Assembly: GCF_027922185.1 (NCBI RefSeq)
Contig: NZ_BSFE01000011.1
Span: 1-64,000 of the forward strand
Length of the DNA stretch: 64,000 nt
From: Maricaulis virginensis
GTDB taxonomy: Bacteria; Pseudomonadota; Alphaproteobacteria; Caulobacterales; Maricaulaceae
Direction: 5' to 3'
The translations under genes and the position numbers were made by a program. A model generated the notes under the pieces. The model was not told the origin of the DNA, ran no database searches, and saw nothing but the letters and a program-made list of their open reading frames with translations. Shown in pieces: positions 8,492-17,371 of the stretch (position 1 is its first letter; the number at the start of each line of letters is the position of its first letter).

Positions 8492-8680
8492 TCAGTGTCG
8501 ATGCTGGCCGTGCATGAGTCCGTGCCCGAACACACAAGCGAGGAGCAATCCGATCACGAACCAGTCCCCCGTGAGGTGGGCGCGATGCTCCAGCAAGAGC
8601 AAACCGCCCGCGATCACAGCGAACAAGCCGAAAACAGTCCAAAACAAGCGGTGAGATGCATCAGGGGGTCGAACGGTCAT
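8492..8680 (-). CDS. DUF2933 small membrane protein
   Basis: This 62-residue protein has two hydrophobic segments and ends in GLLLACVFGHGLMHGQHRH, the ending typical of DUF2933 proteins, which often occur beside metal-resistance and ICMT-like genes. The His/Met-rich tail suggests metal contact. It is the first gene of the leftward run (8680 to 94), and GAGG lies 7 nt upstream of its ATG. The 150-bp gap to the divergent ftsH gene must hold the promoters for both directions. No function is established. Confidence 0.8.
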   Translation of the reverse strand: MTVRPPDASHRLFWTVFGLFAVIAGGLLLLEHRAHLTGDWFVIGLLLACVFGHGLMHGQHRH

Positions 8681-8830
8681 TCAGCAACCTCGAGACTCGA
8701 TGGATTTGCCTTGATTACGCTCGGTGGCGTTCCATCCCTCACAGCCCCGTCGACCAAGTCCGGCTTTGCTCGCTGAACCGTCGCGAGGGATGGCGCAGGT
8801 TCGCGCGTAAGCAGATTGCAGGAGAGACGA

Positions 8831-10648
8831 ATGGACCGACGCATATCCTTTCACACCTGGTATGTGGTGTTCGCTATTTTCACCGTCCTGATGCTCCAGA
8901 CCTGGATCTCGCAGTCCAGTCATCAGCAGGCCGTCCCCTACAGCGAGTTCATCGCAGCGCTTGAGTCTGGAGAATTATCCGACGTCGAGATCAGCGGACA
9001 AACCATCCGGGGCACGCGTGCTGGCTCTTCGGGCGATGCCCCTCAACACATCGTGGCTACAGTTGTCGATCCGGCACTGGCGGAAACGCTTTCACAGTAT
9101 GATGTCACCTATTCCGCCCGAGCGCAGAACGGTCTCGCCGCCGCCCTGCTCTCCTGGTTTTTGCCTATGATTCTGTTTCTGGCCGTATGGATGTTTTTCA
9201 TCCGACGCATGGCCAATCAGGGTGGGATTGGCGGAAATGCCCTGTCGATCGGACAGTCCAATGCAAAAGTGTATGTCGAGACTGATACACGGGTTACGTT
9301 TGCGGATGTCGCGGGCGTTGAAGAAGCCAAGGCAGAACTAAAGGAAATCGTAGATTTCCTCAAAGACCCCCAAGGCTATGGCCGGCTGGGCGCGCGCATG
9401 CCCAAGGGAATCCTGTTGGTCGGTCCACCCGGCACCGGAAAAACCCTGTTCGCCAGGGCGATGGCTGGTGAGGCGGATGTACCGTTCTTCTCGATCAATG
9501 GCTCCGAGTTCGTGGAGATGTTCGTCGGGGTCGGGGCAGCTCGCGTGCGCGATCTCTTCGAGAAGGCGCGCGAGAAGGCGCCTGCGATCATTTTTATCGA
9601 TGAGTTGGATGCGCTTGGTCGAGCGCGTGGTGCGTACCCCGGATTCGGAGGTCACGACGAGAAGGAGCAAACGCTCAATCAATTGTTGTCGGAACTCGAT
9701 GGTTTCGACCCCAGCCACGGCCTGGTACTGCTGGCCGCGACAAACCGACCCGAAGTCCTCGATCCGGCATTATTGCGGGCCGGTCGATTTGATCGTCAGG
9801 TCCTCGTGGACCGCCCCGACAAGACGGGCCGCGTCGCGATCCTTCACGTTCATGCCCGGCGGATCCACGTCGAAGCGGACACCGACCTCGAGGAAATAGC
9901 TGCTCTGACTCCAGGTTTTAGTGGGGCTGACCTCGCAAACCTCGTCAACGAGGCGGCGTTGCTCGCCACTCGGCGGAACGCCTCGGCAGTCAGCCTCATC
10001 GACTTCGTGGCCGCGATCGAGCGGATCATTGCAGGGCTCGAAAAAAAGAACCGCCTGCTCAACCCCGCTGAGCGCCGTACGGTCGCCTACCACGAATTGG
10101 GTCATGCCTTCGTCGCGATGGCTCTGGAAAACGCCGATCCCGTACAGAAGGTCTCTATCATCCCTCGAGGCATAGGAGCGCTCGGCTATACGATCCAAAG
10201 GCCCATAGAAGACCGTTTTTTGATGTCCCGCGCAGAACTTGAAACCAAAATGGCCGTTCTCCTCGGCGGTCGGGCAGCTGAACAGCTTGTTTTCGACGAA
10301 GTATCGACAGGAGCCGCTGACGATCTGCAGAAGGCAACCCAGATCGCGCGCGGCATGGCTACTCGTTATGGCATGATAGCCGATCTGGGCCAGGTGGCGC
10401 TGGAATCCGACGATCAGCTCTTCCTGGGGCCACGTGCGGAATCTGCCTCGCACATGTACAGCGAGGCGACCGCCGAAAAGATCGACAATGCCGTGGCAAC
10501 ACAGATCGACAGGGCCTTTCAACAGGCCACGCAAATCCTCACTTCTCACCGAAAAACGCTGGATGAGGTCGCCGACATCCTGCTTGAGAAGGAAACCTTG
10601 TCCGGCACTGAACTGGTCAGGGCAGCTGGAGCGCACAAATGGACATGA
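8831..10648 (+). CDS. ftsH: ATP-dependent zinc metalloprotease FtsH (accessory copy)
   Basis: This 605-residue membrane AAA protease has transmembrane segments near residues 8-25 and 98-118, Walker A GPPGTGKT at about 198-205, Walker B IIFIDELDALGR, the second region of homology, and the zinc site HELGH at 421-425. The zinc site has Leu where housekeeping FtsH has Ala in HEAGH. The C-terminus is short. The start is ATG 8831 behind AGGAGA; TTG 8816 is weaker. It is the first gene of a tightly overlapped operon with a beta-CASP nuclease and nucleotide/pentose enzymes. Island-borne FtsH copies are known to aid protein quality control under stress. Confidence 0.95.
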   Translation: MDRRISFHTWYVVFAIFTVLMLQTWISQSSHQQAVPYSEFIAALESGELSDVEISGQTIRGTRAGSSGDAPQHIVATVVDPALAETLSQYDVTYSARAQNGLAAALLSWFLPMILFLAVWMFFIRRMANQGGIGGNALSIGQSNAKVYVETDTRVTFADVAGVEEAKAELKEIVDFLKDPQGYGRLGARMPKGILLVGPPGTGKTLFARAMAGEADVPFFSINGSEFVEMFVGVGAARVRDLFEKAREKAPAIIFIDELDALGRARGAYPGFGGHDEKEQTLNQLLSELDGFDPSHGLVLLAATNRPEVLDPALLRAGRFDRQVLVDRPDKTGRVAILHVHARRIHVEADTDLEEIAALTPGFSGADLANLVNEAALLATRRNASAVSLIDFVAAIERIIAGLEKKNRLLNPAERRTVAYHELGHAFVAMALENADPVQKVSIIPRGIGALGYTIQRPIEDRFLMSRAELETKMAVLLGGRAAEQLVFDEVSTGAADDLQKATQIARGMATRYGMIADLGQVALESDDQLFLGPRAESASHMYSEATAEKIDNAVATQIDRAFQQATQILTSHRKTLDEVADILLEKETLSGTELVRAAGAHKWT

Positions 10649-12006
10649 CTCTTCGATTCCTCGGAGCCGCCGGAACTGTCACAGGCTCCAAATTTCTGCT
10701 GAACACCGGGCCAAGTTCCTGGTTGGTCGATTGCGGATTGTTCCAGGGCCTGAAAGCCATGAGAGAAAAGAACTGGTCCGGATTGGAATTCGACGTGGCC
10801 GATCTCACGGGCGTGTTGCTTACCCATGCTCATATCGATCACTCCGGTTATATTCCCGTACTCGCCAAGAGTGGTTATCGAGGGCCGGTCTACGCCACCG
10901 ACGCGACCGTCGACTTGTGTAAAATCCTGCTCCCCGACAGCGGCTATCTACAAGAAAAAGACGCCGATTTCGCAAACCGCCACGGTTTTTCGCGGCACAG
11001 CCCCGCCGAACCCCTATACACGCGAAAGGATGCGGTAGACGCGCTCAAGCTCTTCCGGAGTATCTCCTTCGCCAAACAAACAACCCTTGAAACCGGGCTC
11101 ACAGCCCGCTTCCTGCCGGCCGGCCACATTCTCGGCGCATCAATCATCGAGCTCGGCTTGCCGAACAAGCAGCGCATCGTCTTCTCAGGCGATCTCGGTC
11201 GGCTTCAAAGTGACACGATGCTATCGCCGACCTTGATCGATCATGCTGACTACCTGATAATCGAATCCACCTACGGTGACCGCAAACATCAGCACGTCGA
11301 CATCGAAGTCGAGCTGGCCGCGGTCATCTGCGAAACCGCGGCGCGTGGCGGAACCATCATCGTGCCCGCATTTGCAGTCGGTCGCACGCAATCACTGTTA
11401 CATCATATTGAAAAGTTGAAACGCCGCGGCGCCATTCCGGATCTGCCCATATTCCTGGACAGCCCGATGGCGATCAATGCCAGTGAACTCTTCTGCAAAC
11501 ATCTCGACGCGCACCGTTTGAGTGACAGAGAATGCCGGGACGCATGCGGGATTGCTACCTATGTGAGAACAACCGAGGATTCAAAGGCCCTCACAACAAA
11601 CCGCGTGCCGAAAATCATCATCTCGGCGAGCGGCATGGCAACCGGAGGACGGGTCGTTCACCACATCAAGAACTTTGCGTCCGACCCTCGCAACGCAATC
11701 TTGTTCACTGGCTTTCAGGCAGCTGGCACGCGCGGCCGATCAATCGTGGACGGTGCAATTAGCGTCAAGATTCACGGACAGAATGTCCCTATCCGCGCCA
11801 GCGTTCACAACATCGACGCCCTTTCTGCTCACGCGGATGCGGACGAGATACTTGCCTGGCTTCGCAACTTTCGCGCGCCGCCACGAAGAACCTTCATCGT
11901 CCATGGTGAGCCGAATGCGAGCGCTGCCTTGCAGGCTCGCCTCTCGACCGAATTGGGCTGGAATTGCGTCATTCCCAGCCTAGGAGAGGAAGTGAGCCTA
12001 ACGTGA
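10639..12006 (+). CDS. Beta-CASP metallo-beta-lactamase-fold nuclease-like protein
   Basis: This 455-residue protein has metal motifs THAHIDHSGY (about residue 62), GHILGAS, and a closing SAHADADEILAWL, plus the beta-CASP/RMMBL arrangement seen in bacterial and archaeal RNA-processing exonucleases (IIISASGMATGGRVVHHI is characteristic). It is therefore probably an RNase, though activity on RNA is inferred from family. It overlaps ftsH by 10 nt; a second in-frame ATG at 10645 would give an ATGA overlap. In this operon it could supply nucleotides to the following phosphorylase. Confidence 0.9.
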   Translation: MDMTLRFLGAAGTVTGSKFLLNTGPSSWLVDCGLFQGLKAMREKNWSGLEFDVADLTGVLLTHAHIDHSGYIPVLAKSGYRGPVYATDATVDLCKILLPDSGYLQEKDADFANRHGFSRHSPAEPLYTRKDAVDALKLFRSISFAKQTTLETGLTARFLPAGHILGASIIELGLPNKQRIVFSGDLGRLQSDTMLSPTLIDHADYLIIESTYGDRKHQHVDIEVELAAVICETAARGGTIIVPAFAVGRTQSLLHHIEKLKRRGAIPDLPIFLDSPMAINASELFCKHLDAHRLSDRECRDACGIATYVRTTEDSKALTTNRVPKIIISASGMATGGRVVHHIKNFASDPRNAILFTGFQAAGTRGRSIVDGAISVKIHGQNVPIRASVHNIDALSAHADADEILAWLRNFRAPPRRTFIVHGEPNASAALQARLSTELGWNCVIPSLGEEVSLT

Positions 12007-13556
12007 CGCAGCGGCCCAACACGTCGACCCCAGACAGTTCATCATTCCCGAGCCAGAGCACGCTTCGAGCGCGGCGACTGGGGATCGATACTCTCGATCA
12101 TGCAATCATCTACATGCGGTCAGATTGCCATATCTGCCGAGCCGAAGGCTTCACAAGCCATGCCCGGATCAAAGTGACCGCGCCCGGAAACAAGGTCCTT
12201 ATCGCCACGCTTAATCTGGTCACATCGGACCTGCTGGCGCCCGGCGATATCGGATTGTCCGAAACAGCTTGGTTAAAACTGGGCCTCCAGGACGGCGCAC
12301 AGGTAGAGCTCGCCCACCCGGCGCCTCTGAATTCACTCAGCGCCGTCAGGTCGAAAATATACGGAAAAGTCCTCGACCAGAAGGCCCTGGACTCGATCAT
12401 CAGCGACGTCTCGCTTGGCAAATTCTCCGACATCCATCTATCTGCCTTCCTGACCGCATCAGCGGCTCACAGTCAGGACGCGAGCGAAGTCCTCGCGCTC
12501 ACACGGGCCATGGTGAAAATCGGTAAAAGCCTCGACTGGAGCCGCACGCCGATTATCGACAAGCACTGCGTGGGTGGCCTGCCCGGAAACCGGACCACGC
12601 CAATTGTTGTGGCGATCTGCGTTGCAGCCGGCCTTACCATGCCCAAAACATCTTCCCGGGCAATCACCTCGCCGGCCGGCACGGCAGACACCATGGAAAC
12701 ACTCGCGCCGGTTGAACTGAGCCTCGCCGCGATGCGGCGCGTCGTAGAGAGCGTGGGGGGGTGCATCGTCTGGGGCGGCGCTGTCGCACTGAGCCCTGTG
12801 GATGATGTTTTAATCCGTATCGAACGCGCGCTCGACATCGACAGCGATGGGCAACTCGTCGCCTCCGTTCTCTCCAAGAAAGTAGCAGCTGGTTCGTCGC
12901 ACCTCGTTATCGATATGCCAGTTGGCACAACAGCGAAAGTGCGGTCGAAGGTTGCTGCAGACCGGCTCGGGAGTCTCTTCAAACAGGTCAGCAACGAGCT
13001 GGGTCTAAACCTCCGGGTCATACAAACCGACGGGTCACAGCCGGTGGGACGCGGAATCGGTCCCGCCCTCGAGGCTCGTGATGTGCTTGCCGTTCTGACG
13101 GGCTCATCCGACAGGGCGTCAGATCTCGAGACCCGAGCGATCCGCCTCGCAGGCGAACTGCTCGAATTGGGCAACGCCGCACGGGCCGGAGAGGGAGTCG
13201 GAATGGCCGCCGACATCATAGCCTCCGGCCTGGCCTGGCGCGCATTTCAGTCAATCTGCGACGCCCAGGGCGGTATGCGCGTGCCGCCGATAGCCGCACA
13301 TCAACATCCGGTGGAGACCCATCGCTCGGGCAGGGTCGCGAGCATTGATAACAGGCGACTGGCGAAGGCTGCCAAGCTGGCAGGAGCGCCGGCATCCAAA
13401 GCCGCCGGAATCGATCTGCATGTTTCACTGGGCAGCGTTGTCGAAGCCAACGCCCCCTTGTTCACCGTCCACGCCCAGACTCATGGCGAATTGTCCTATG
13501 CCCTTGAGTACATACAGAACGAGGCGGCAATCATATCCGTGGAGGAAGCACCATGA
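12003..13556 (+). CDS. AMP/thymidine phosphorylase-family protein
   Basis: This protein of about 517 residues belongs to the long archaeal-type thymidine phosphorylase/AMP phosphorylase group. It has an extra N-terminal domain of roughly 90 residues, then the core with DKHCVGGLPGNRTTPIVV, the signature KTSSRAITSPAGTADTMETL and the phosphate-binding GRGIGPALEARDVL. Members with this N-terminal extension act on nucleoside 5-monophosphates, releasing base and ribose-1,5-bisphosphate. GTG 12003 is chosen as start: it overlaps the previous stop (GTGA) and AGGAGAG lies upstream. It is coupled by ATGA overlap to the PRPP-synthetase-like gene. The exact substrate is inferred. Confidence 0.88.
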   Translation: MTQRPNTSTPDSSSFPSQSTLRARRLGIDTLDHAIIYMRSDCHICRAEGFTSHARIKVTAPGNKVLIATLNLVTSDLLAPGDIGLSETAWLKLGLQDGAQVELAHPAPLNSLSAVRSKIYGKVLDQKALDSIISDVSLGKFSDIHLSAFLTASAAHSQDASEVLALTRAMVKIGKSLDWSRTPIIDKHCVGGLPGNRTTPIVVAICVAAGLTMPKTSSRAITSPAGTADTMETLAPVELSLAAMRRVVESVGGCIVWGGAVALSPVDDVLIRIERALDIDSDGQLVASVLSKKVAAGSSHLVIDMPVGTTAKVRSKVAADRLGSLFKQVSNELGLNLRVIQTDGSQPVGRGIGPALEARDVLAVLTGSSDRASDLETRAIRLAGELLELGNAARAGEGVGMAADIIASGLAWRAFQSICDAQGGMRVPPIAAHQHPVETHRSGRVASIDNRRLAKAAKLAGAPASKAAGIDLHVSLGSVVEANAPLFTVHAQTHGELSYALEYIQNEAAIISVEEAP

Positions 13557-14470
13557 AACCGCTCCTGTTCGCCCTCGAAGGCAGCGCCCCGATGACGCGA
13601 CGTCTTGCCGAGAGCATGCAAGCCGAGTGCGGGGCGCTTTTCTCGAAATCCTTTCCGGATGGCGAGACCTATCTCCGGTTTGACACTCCCGTCGCTGGTC
13701 GGATTGTTCTCCTCGTATGCAGCCTCGATCGACCGGACCAGAAGTTCCTTCGGCTGGTCTTTGCTGCCGCAACGGCAAAGGAGCTTGGAGCGAAGCGCGT
13801 CATTCTCGTTGCGCCTTACCTGGCTTACATGCGTCAGGACAACCGCTTCCAGCCGGGGGAAGCGGTATCATCCATTTATTTTTCCCAATGTCTCGGCCGA
13901 TGGTTTGACGGGCTTGTAACGGTCGACCCTCACCTGCATCGCTACCATGACCTGAGTGAAGTCTACGATATTCCAAATCGTGTTCTGCATGCAGCAGACA
14001 CGATAGCTGCCTGGATAGCCGACCACGTTCCCGGCGGATTGATCATCGGTCCGGACAGCGAAAGCGAACAATGGGTGAAAGCTGTAGCCCAATCGGCCGG
14101 AGTGCCGTTCACGGTCTTGAAAAAAGTACGGCATGGCGACAGGGACGTAGACGTGTCTGCACCTGAGGTCGAAGCGTGGCAAGATCGGGTGCCGATTTTG
14201 GTCGATGACATAATATCCACAGCTCGCACGATGATCGAAACAGTTGGTCACCTAAAAAAAGCAGGGTTGCCGTCCCCGATCTGCATCGGCGTTCACGCCA
14301 TTTTCGCAGATGACGCGTTCATCGCGCTTCACGAAGCCGGTGCCCGACACATCATCACGTGCGATACAATTCGCCACCCGACGAATGAAATAGTCGTGGC
14401 CCCGCTGATTGCAGCCGGATGCGATGATTTGATTGCGGAATTGTCCCGGTGCCCGGACGAGCGTGCCTGA
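13553..14470 (+). CDS. Ribose-phosphate pyrophosphokinase-like protein
   Basis: This 305-residue protein is of the PRPP synthetase family. Recognisable parts are FPDGETYLRF, APYLAYMRQDNRFQPGEAVS, VDPHLHRYHDLSEVY (the ATP/ribose-5-phosphate region) and the phosphoribosyl loop VDDIISTARTM. That loop normally reads DDxxxTGGT; here the two glycines are Ala and Arg, so the reaction or direction may differ from ordinary PRPP synthesis. It sits between the AMP-phosphorylase-like and acetate kinase genes with overlaps at both ends (ATGA, TGATG). This is an accessory copy, not the housekeeping gene. Confidence 0.88.
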   Translation: MKPLLFALEGSAPMTRRLAESMQAECGALFSKSFPDGETYLRFDTPVAGRIVLLVCSLDRPDQKFLRLVFAAATAKELGAKRVILVAPYLAYMRQDNRFQPGEAVSSIYFSQCLGRWFDGLVTVDPHLHRYHDLSEVYDIPNRVLHAADTIAAWIADHVPGGLIIGPDSESEQWVKAVAQSAGVPFTVLKKVRHGDRDVDVSAPEVEAWQDRVPILVDDIISTARTMIETVGHLKKAGLPSPICIGVHAIFADDAFIALHEAGARHIITCDTIRHPTNEIVVAPLIAAGCDDLIAELSRCPDERA

Positions 14471-15651
14471 TGCGCATCTTGTCAATCAATTGCGGATCAT
14501 CAAGCGTTCGGATTGCCGTGCATGATGCCGAACGTGGCTCACTCTCCGAACACGCCAAGGTGAGTTGCAGCAATGTCGGCAAGCCAGCCGGGCGCGTGCG
14601 ACTTCGTGTCTCCCCCTCGAACCAGGCGGAGAACTGGACCTACAAACTCGAAACGCACTCGCAGGCTGTACACCACCTGCTATATCTTCTGGACCGTGAG
14701 CATTGCCTTGAGGGCGTGCAGGCAGTTGGCCACAGATTCGTCCATGATGGCGGATTGTTCGACGGCCCCGTACATATCGGTCCGGAACAGCGTTCGAAAC
14801 TCGAGGGCGTTGCCAACCTGGCTCCCCTACATATGCCGGCGAGCCTCGTCGCTCTTGAGGCGGCAAATATTCGCCTGCGCCAAATTCCCCATTACGCGGT
14901 CTTCGATACTCATTTCCACAAAGGCATGCCACGCGTCGCGCAGAATACCGGTCTGCCAGCCGCATTCCTCTCGCCGCAAGTGAGGCGCTTCGGATTTCAC
15001 GGATTATCTTGCGAATATTCCGTGCATTGGCTGCGCTCCAATTTCGCCGATCGATTCCCTTCGCGCCTGATTGTCATCCATCTCGGCTCCGGTGCTTCGG
15101 CAACGGCAGTTCTGGATGGTGACAGCGTGGAGACCACGATGGGATTCACTCCGATATCGGGCATTCCGATGGCGACCAGGTCCGGCGATATCGACTTTGG
15201 CGCCGCGCTTCATCTGGCAGATCAGGCCGGCATGACCGTCGCTGAACTCCAATCCATGCTGAGCGAACGGTCCGGGCTTTGCGGGCTATCTGGCTCGTCG
15301 GGTGATATGGCTGATTTGCTCGTGCAGGCGCCCGATGATCCTGTTGCACAGTCAGCGATAGAATATTTTTGCTATCGCGCCGCGCTGAAGATTGCGGGGT
15401 TGACCGCATCGATGCGGGGCCTCGACGCGATCGTTTTCACCGGCGGAATCGGCGAAGGCAGCGCGACAATAAGACAAAGTATTTGCCGACAGCTCGATCA
15501 CCTGGGTGTCGAGCTGTCCGATACAGCTCACGAGCCTCTGATATCGTCGACAAATTCACGGATCGGTGTCTATGTCGTGCGCTGCGACGAAAACAGCATC
15601 ATTGCTCGCCACGTAATGAAATCGCAGGCTGAATTTGCGAATCCCGCTTAA
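14470..15651 (+). CDS. ackA: Acetate kinase family protein
   Basis: This 393-residue protein is of the acetate/propionate kinase family. Blocks seen are ILSINCGSSS (usually NAGSSS), GHRFVHDGGLF, VFDTHFHKGMP, RRFGFHGLSCEYS, VIHLGSGASA and GIPMATRSGDIDFG. Several normally strict positions differ (Ala to Cys in the first loop, the Thr-Ser-His after GFHG), so it is a divergent member. Start ATG 14470 overlaps the previous stop by one base. It would convert acetyl phosphate and ADP to acetate and ATP, matching the phosphoketolase-family gene encoded opposite. It is the last gene of the plus-strand operon. Confidence 0.9.
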   Translation: MRILSINCGSSSVRIAVHDAERGSLSEHAKVSCSNVGKPAGRVRLRVSPSNQAENWTYKLETHSQAVHHLLYLLDREHCLEGVQAVGHRFVHDGGLFDGPVHIGPEQRSKLEGVANLAPLHMPASLVALEAANIRLRQIPHYAVFDTHFHKGMPRVAQNTGLPAAFLSPQVRRFGFHGLSCEYSVHWLRSNFADRFPSRLIVIHLGSGASATAVLDGDSVETTMGFTPISGIPMATRSGDIDFGAALHLADQAGMTVAELQSMLSERSGLCGLSGSSGDMADLLVQAPDDPVAQSAIEYFCYRAALKIAGLTASMRGLDAIVFTGGIGEGSATIRQSICRQLDHLGVELSDTAHEPLISSTNSRIGVYVVRCDENSIIARHVMKSQAEFANPA

Positions 15652-15690
15652 ATTCTGGGTCACATACCGTTCCAGGCCCGTACAGCTGTA

Positions 15691-16890
15691 TCACCGGTAC
15701 ATATAATCGCGCGTCAGTGGAATAGCGTCCTGCCTGTGGCCGACCAGGATTTGGTAGACGTTGTGAAACCCATGCCGAAAGGATGCCTCACTACTGGCGA
15801 GATAGAAGTCCCACATCCGCACGAAGCGATCATCATACAGTGACCGTGCCTCGTCCGCCCTGCTCAAGAACCTTTCGCGCCACGCCTTCAGCGTTTCTGC
15901 ATAATGCAGACGCAGCACTTCGATATCCAGCAAGACCAGGCCAGACTTTTCAATTGCAGGCAGGATCTCCGATAGAGCAGGAATGTACCCGCCTGGGAAA
16001 ATGTGCCGGGCGATCCAGGGGTTTGTCGCCCCGGGACCAGGCCTTCGGCCAATAGTGTGTACGAGCGCCGAGCCGGTTTCTGCGAGGTGGCCCGCTATCC
16101 AATCAAAATACTCTTGATAATGCGGTACGCCGACGTGTTCGAACATGCCAACAGAGACTATCTTGTCGAAAGTCCCGTCCAGGTTACGGTAATCCTCCAA
16201 CCTGAATGTCACGCGCTTGTCGAGGCCCGCCGCCCTTGCTCGCTCCTGAGCGAGGCCAAACTGTTCGCGGGAAAGAGTCACTCCGAGAACGTCGATGTCT
16301 GCCGTTTTGGCCAGATGCAGAGCAAGCCCTCCCCAACCACATCCCAAGTCCAACACCTTCTCCCCTGATTTGAGACAAAGCTTCCTGGCGATGTGGTCTT
16401 TTTTCAGCCGCTGAGCATCCTCCAGCGACGTGTCCGCATCCGGGAAGTATGCGCAGGAATATTGCATGTCCTCGTCCAGAAACAGCCGGTACAGGTCGTT
16501 TCCGATGTCATAATGATGCGCAACATTGCGGGCTGCCCTCTCTTGTAGATTGAACTGAGCGACAGTTCTGGAGAGCTTTCGAAGGACAGACCATGGTGAC
16601 CCTCCCTCACCGGTCGCGTCGAGGACATTCGTCCAGAGAAGATCCAGCAGGTCATAGAGATCGCCCGTCTCCTGCACCAATCCCTCGTCGACATACGCCT
16701 CACCGAACTGCAGGTCGGGATCGAACAGGATACGGCGGAGCCAGCCGCTCGTTTTCAGGGATACGCGAAGGGCATTATCGCGATCCGGTCCCAAGAAAAC
16801 GTTTTCACCGCCCGGAAGAACGATTTCGAGTCCGCCTTCACGAATAGTGTCCCGGAGTCTGCTCTCGATAACTCTTTTCCAGAAGCCCAT
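15691..16890 (-). CDS. cfa: Cyclopropane-fatty-acyl-phospholipid synthase
   Basis: This SAM-dependent methyltransferase of 399 residues methylenates unsaturated membrane fatty acids. The C-terminal domain has VLDLGCGWGGLALHLAKT (SAM motif I), the preceding HYDIGNDLYRLFLDEDMQYS, and IARHIFPGGYIPALSEIL, all characteristic of Cfa. The start is ATG 16890, preceded by GGAGAG; the frame remains open upstream but has no good ribosome site. It converges on ackA with a 39-nt gap. Cyclopropane rings make membranes more resistant to acid and oxidants, which fits a stress island. Confidence 0.93.
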   Translation of the reverse strand: MGFWKRVIESRLRDTIREGGLEIVLPGGENVFLGPDRDNALRVSLKTSGWLRRILFDPDLQFGEAYVDEGLVQETGDLYDLLDLLWTNVLDATGEGGSPWSVLRKLSRTVAQFNLQERAARNVAHHYDIGNDLYRLFLDEDMQYSCAYFPDADTSLEDAQRLKKDHIARKLCLKSGEKVLDLGCGWGGLALHLAKTADIDVLGVTLSREQFGLAQERARAAGLDKRVTFRLEDYRNLDGTFDKIVSVGMFEHVGVPHYQEYFDWIAGHLAETGSALVHTIGRRPGPGATNPWIARHIFPGGYIPALSEILPAIEKSGLVLLDIEVLRLHYAETLKAWRERFLSRADEARSLYDDRFVRMWDFYLASSEASFRHGFHNVYQILVGHRQDAIPLTRDYMYR

Positions 16891-17014
16891 GACGTGCTCT
16901 CCACTGATTCCGCGGGGCGCCGTCCAGCGTCTGGCGCGATGCGACTGACGACGCCCGAGGCATTGCTCCCCTGCCAGGATCGTCAACTTCCAGCCGACGA
17001 ACAGAGTCCGTCAG

Positions 17015-17323
17015 TCAAGCGATCGAACTGGACAGATTGTGAAATTCCTCGACCGGTGAGACCGCAAGTATTCCCCCATCCTCTGCAGCTGGGCCCAGCA
17101 CCTCGCGGATAGCCGACACGACTTCGGCCACTCGGTCTTCGGAGAGAAAGAGCTGGAGCCGGGCATGGGTCGTCATGAGGTCGCGCTGATAGAAATTCTT
17201 GTACGCACCGTATCCCTTGGTGTGGGTGACGCTGACCCCCGGGACATTCAGTCGGCGGAGGCGTTCTTCTACCGGCTCAACCATTTCGGGGCTGATAATG
17301 GCGGTCAGGTTTTTCATGGCCAT
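17015..17323 (-). CDS. P-II-like signalling protein
   Basis: This 102-residue protein has the ferredoxin-like P-II core (KNLTAIISPEMVEPVEERLR, then LQLFLSEDRVAEVVSAIREVL). The T-loop is short and lacks the Tyr51 uridylylation site of GlnB/GlnK, so it is a P-II-like member rather than a nitrogen regulator. Start ATG 17323 is supported by AGGAG 7-8 nt upstream. It lies 48 nt downstream of the phosphoketolase-family gene and may regulate that enzyme or a transporter in response to adenylates; this is inference. Confidence 0.82.
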   Translation of the reverse strand: MAMKNLTAIISPEMVEPVEERLRRLNVPGVSVTHTKGYGAYKNFYQRDLMTTHARLQLFLSEDRVAEVVSAIREVLGPAAEDGGILAVSPVEEFHNLSSSIA

Positions 17324-17371
17324 CGCTGTTCTCCTGCTTGCCCCTCCCCGATGATTACGCCTCAAGGACCT

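Noticed and set aside
9770..10636. 288-codon minus-strand frame in ftsH
   Set aside because: Opposite the conserved FtsH protease domain; composition is not protein-like and no ribosome site supports it.
12473..13219. 248-codon Arg/Ser-rich frame
   Set aside because: Antisense to the phosphorylase core; low-complexity shadow.
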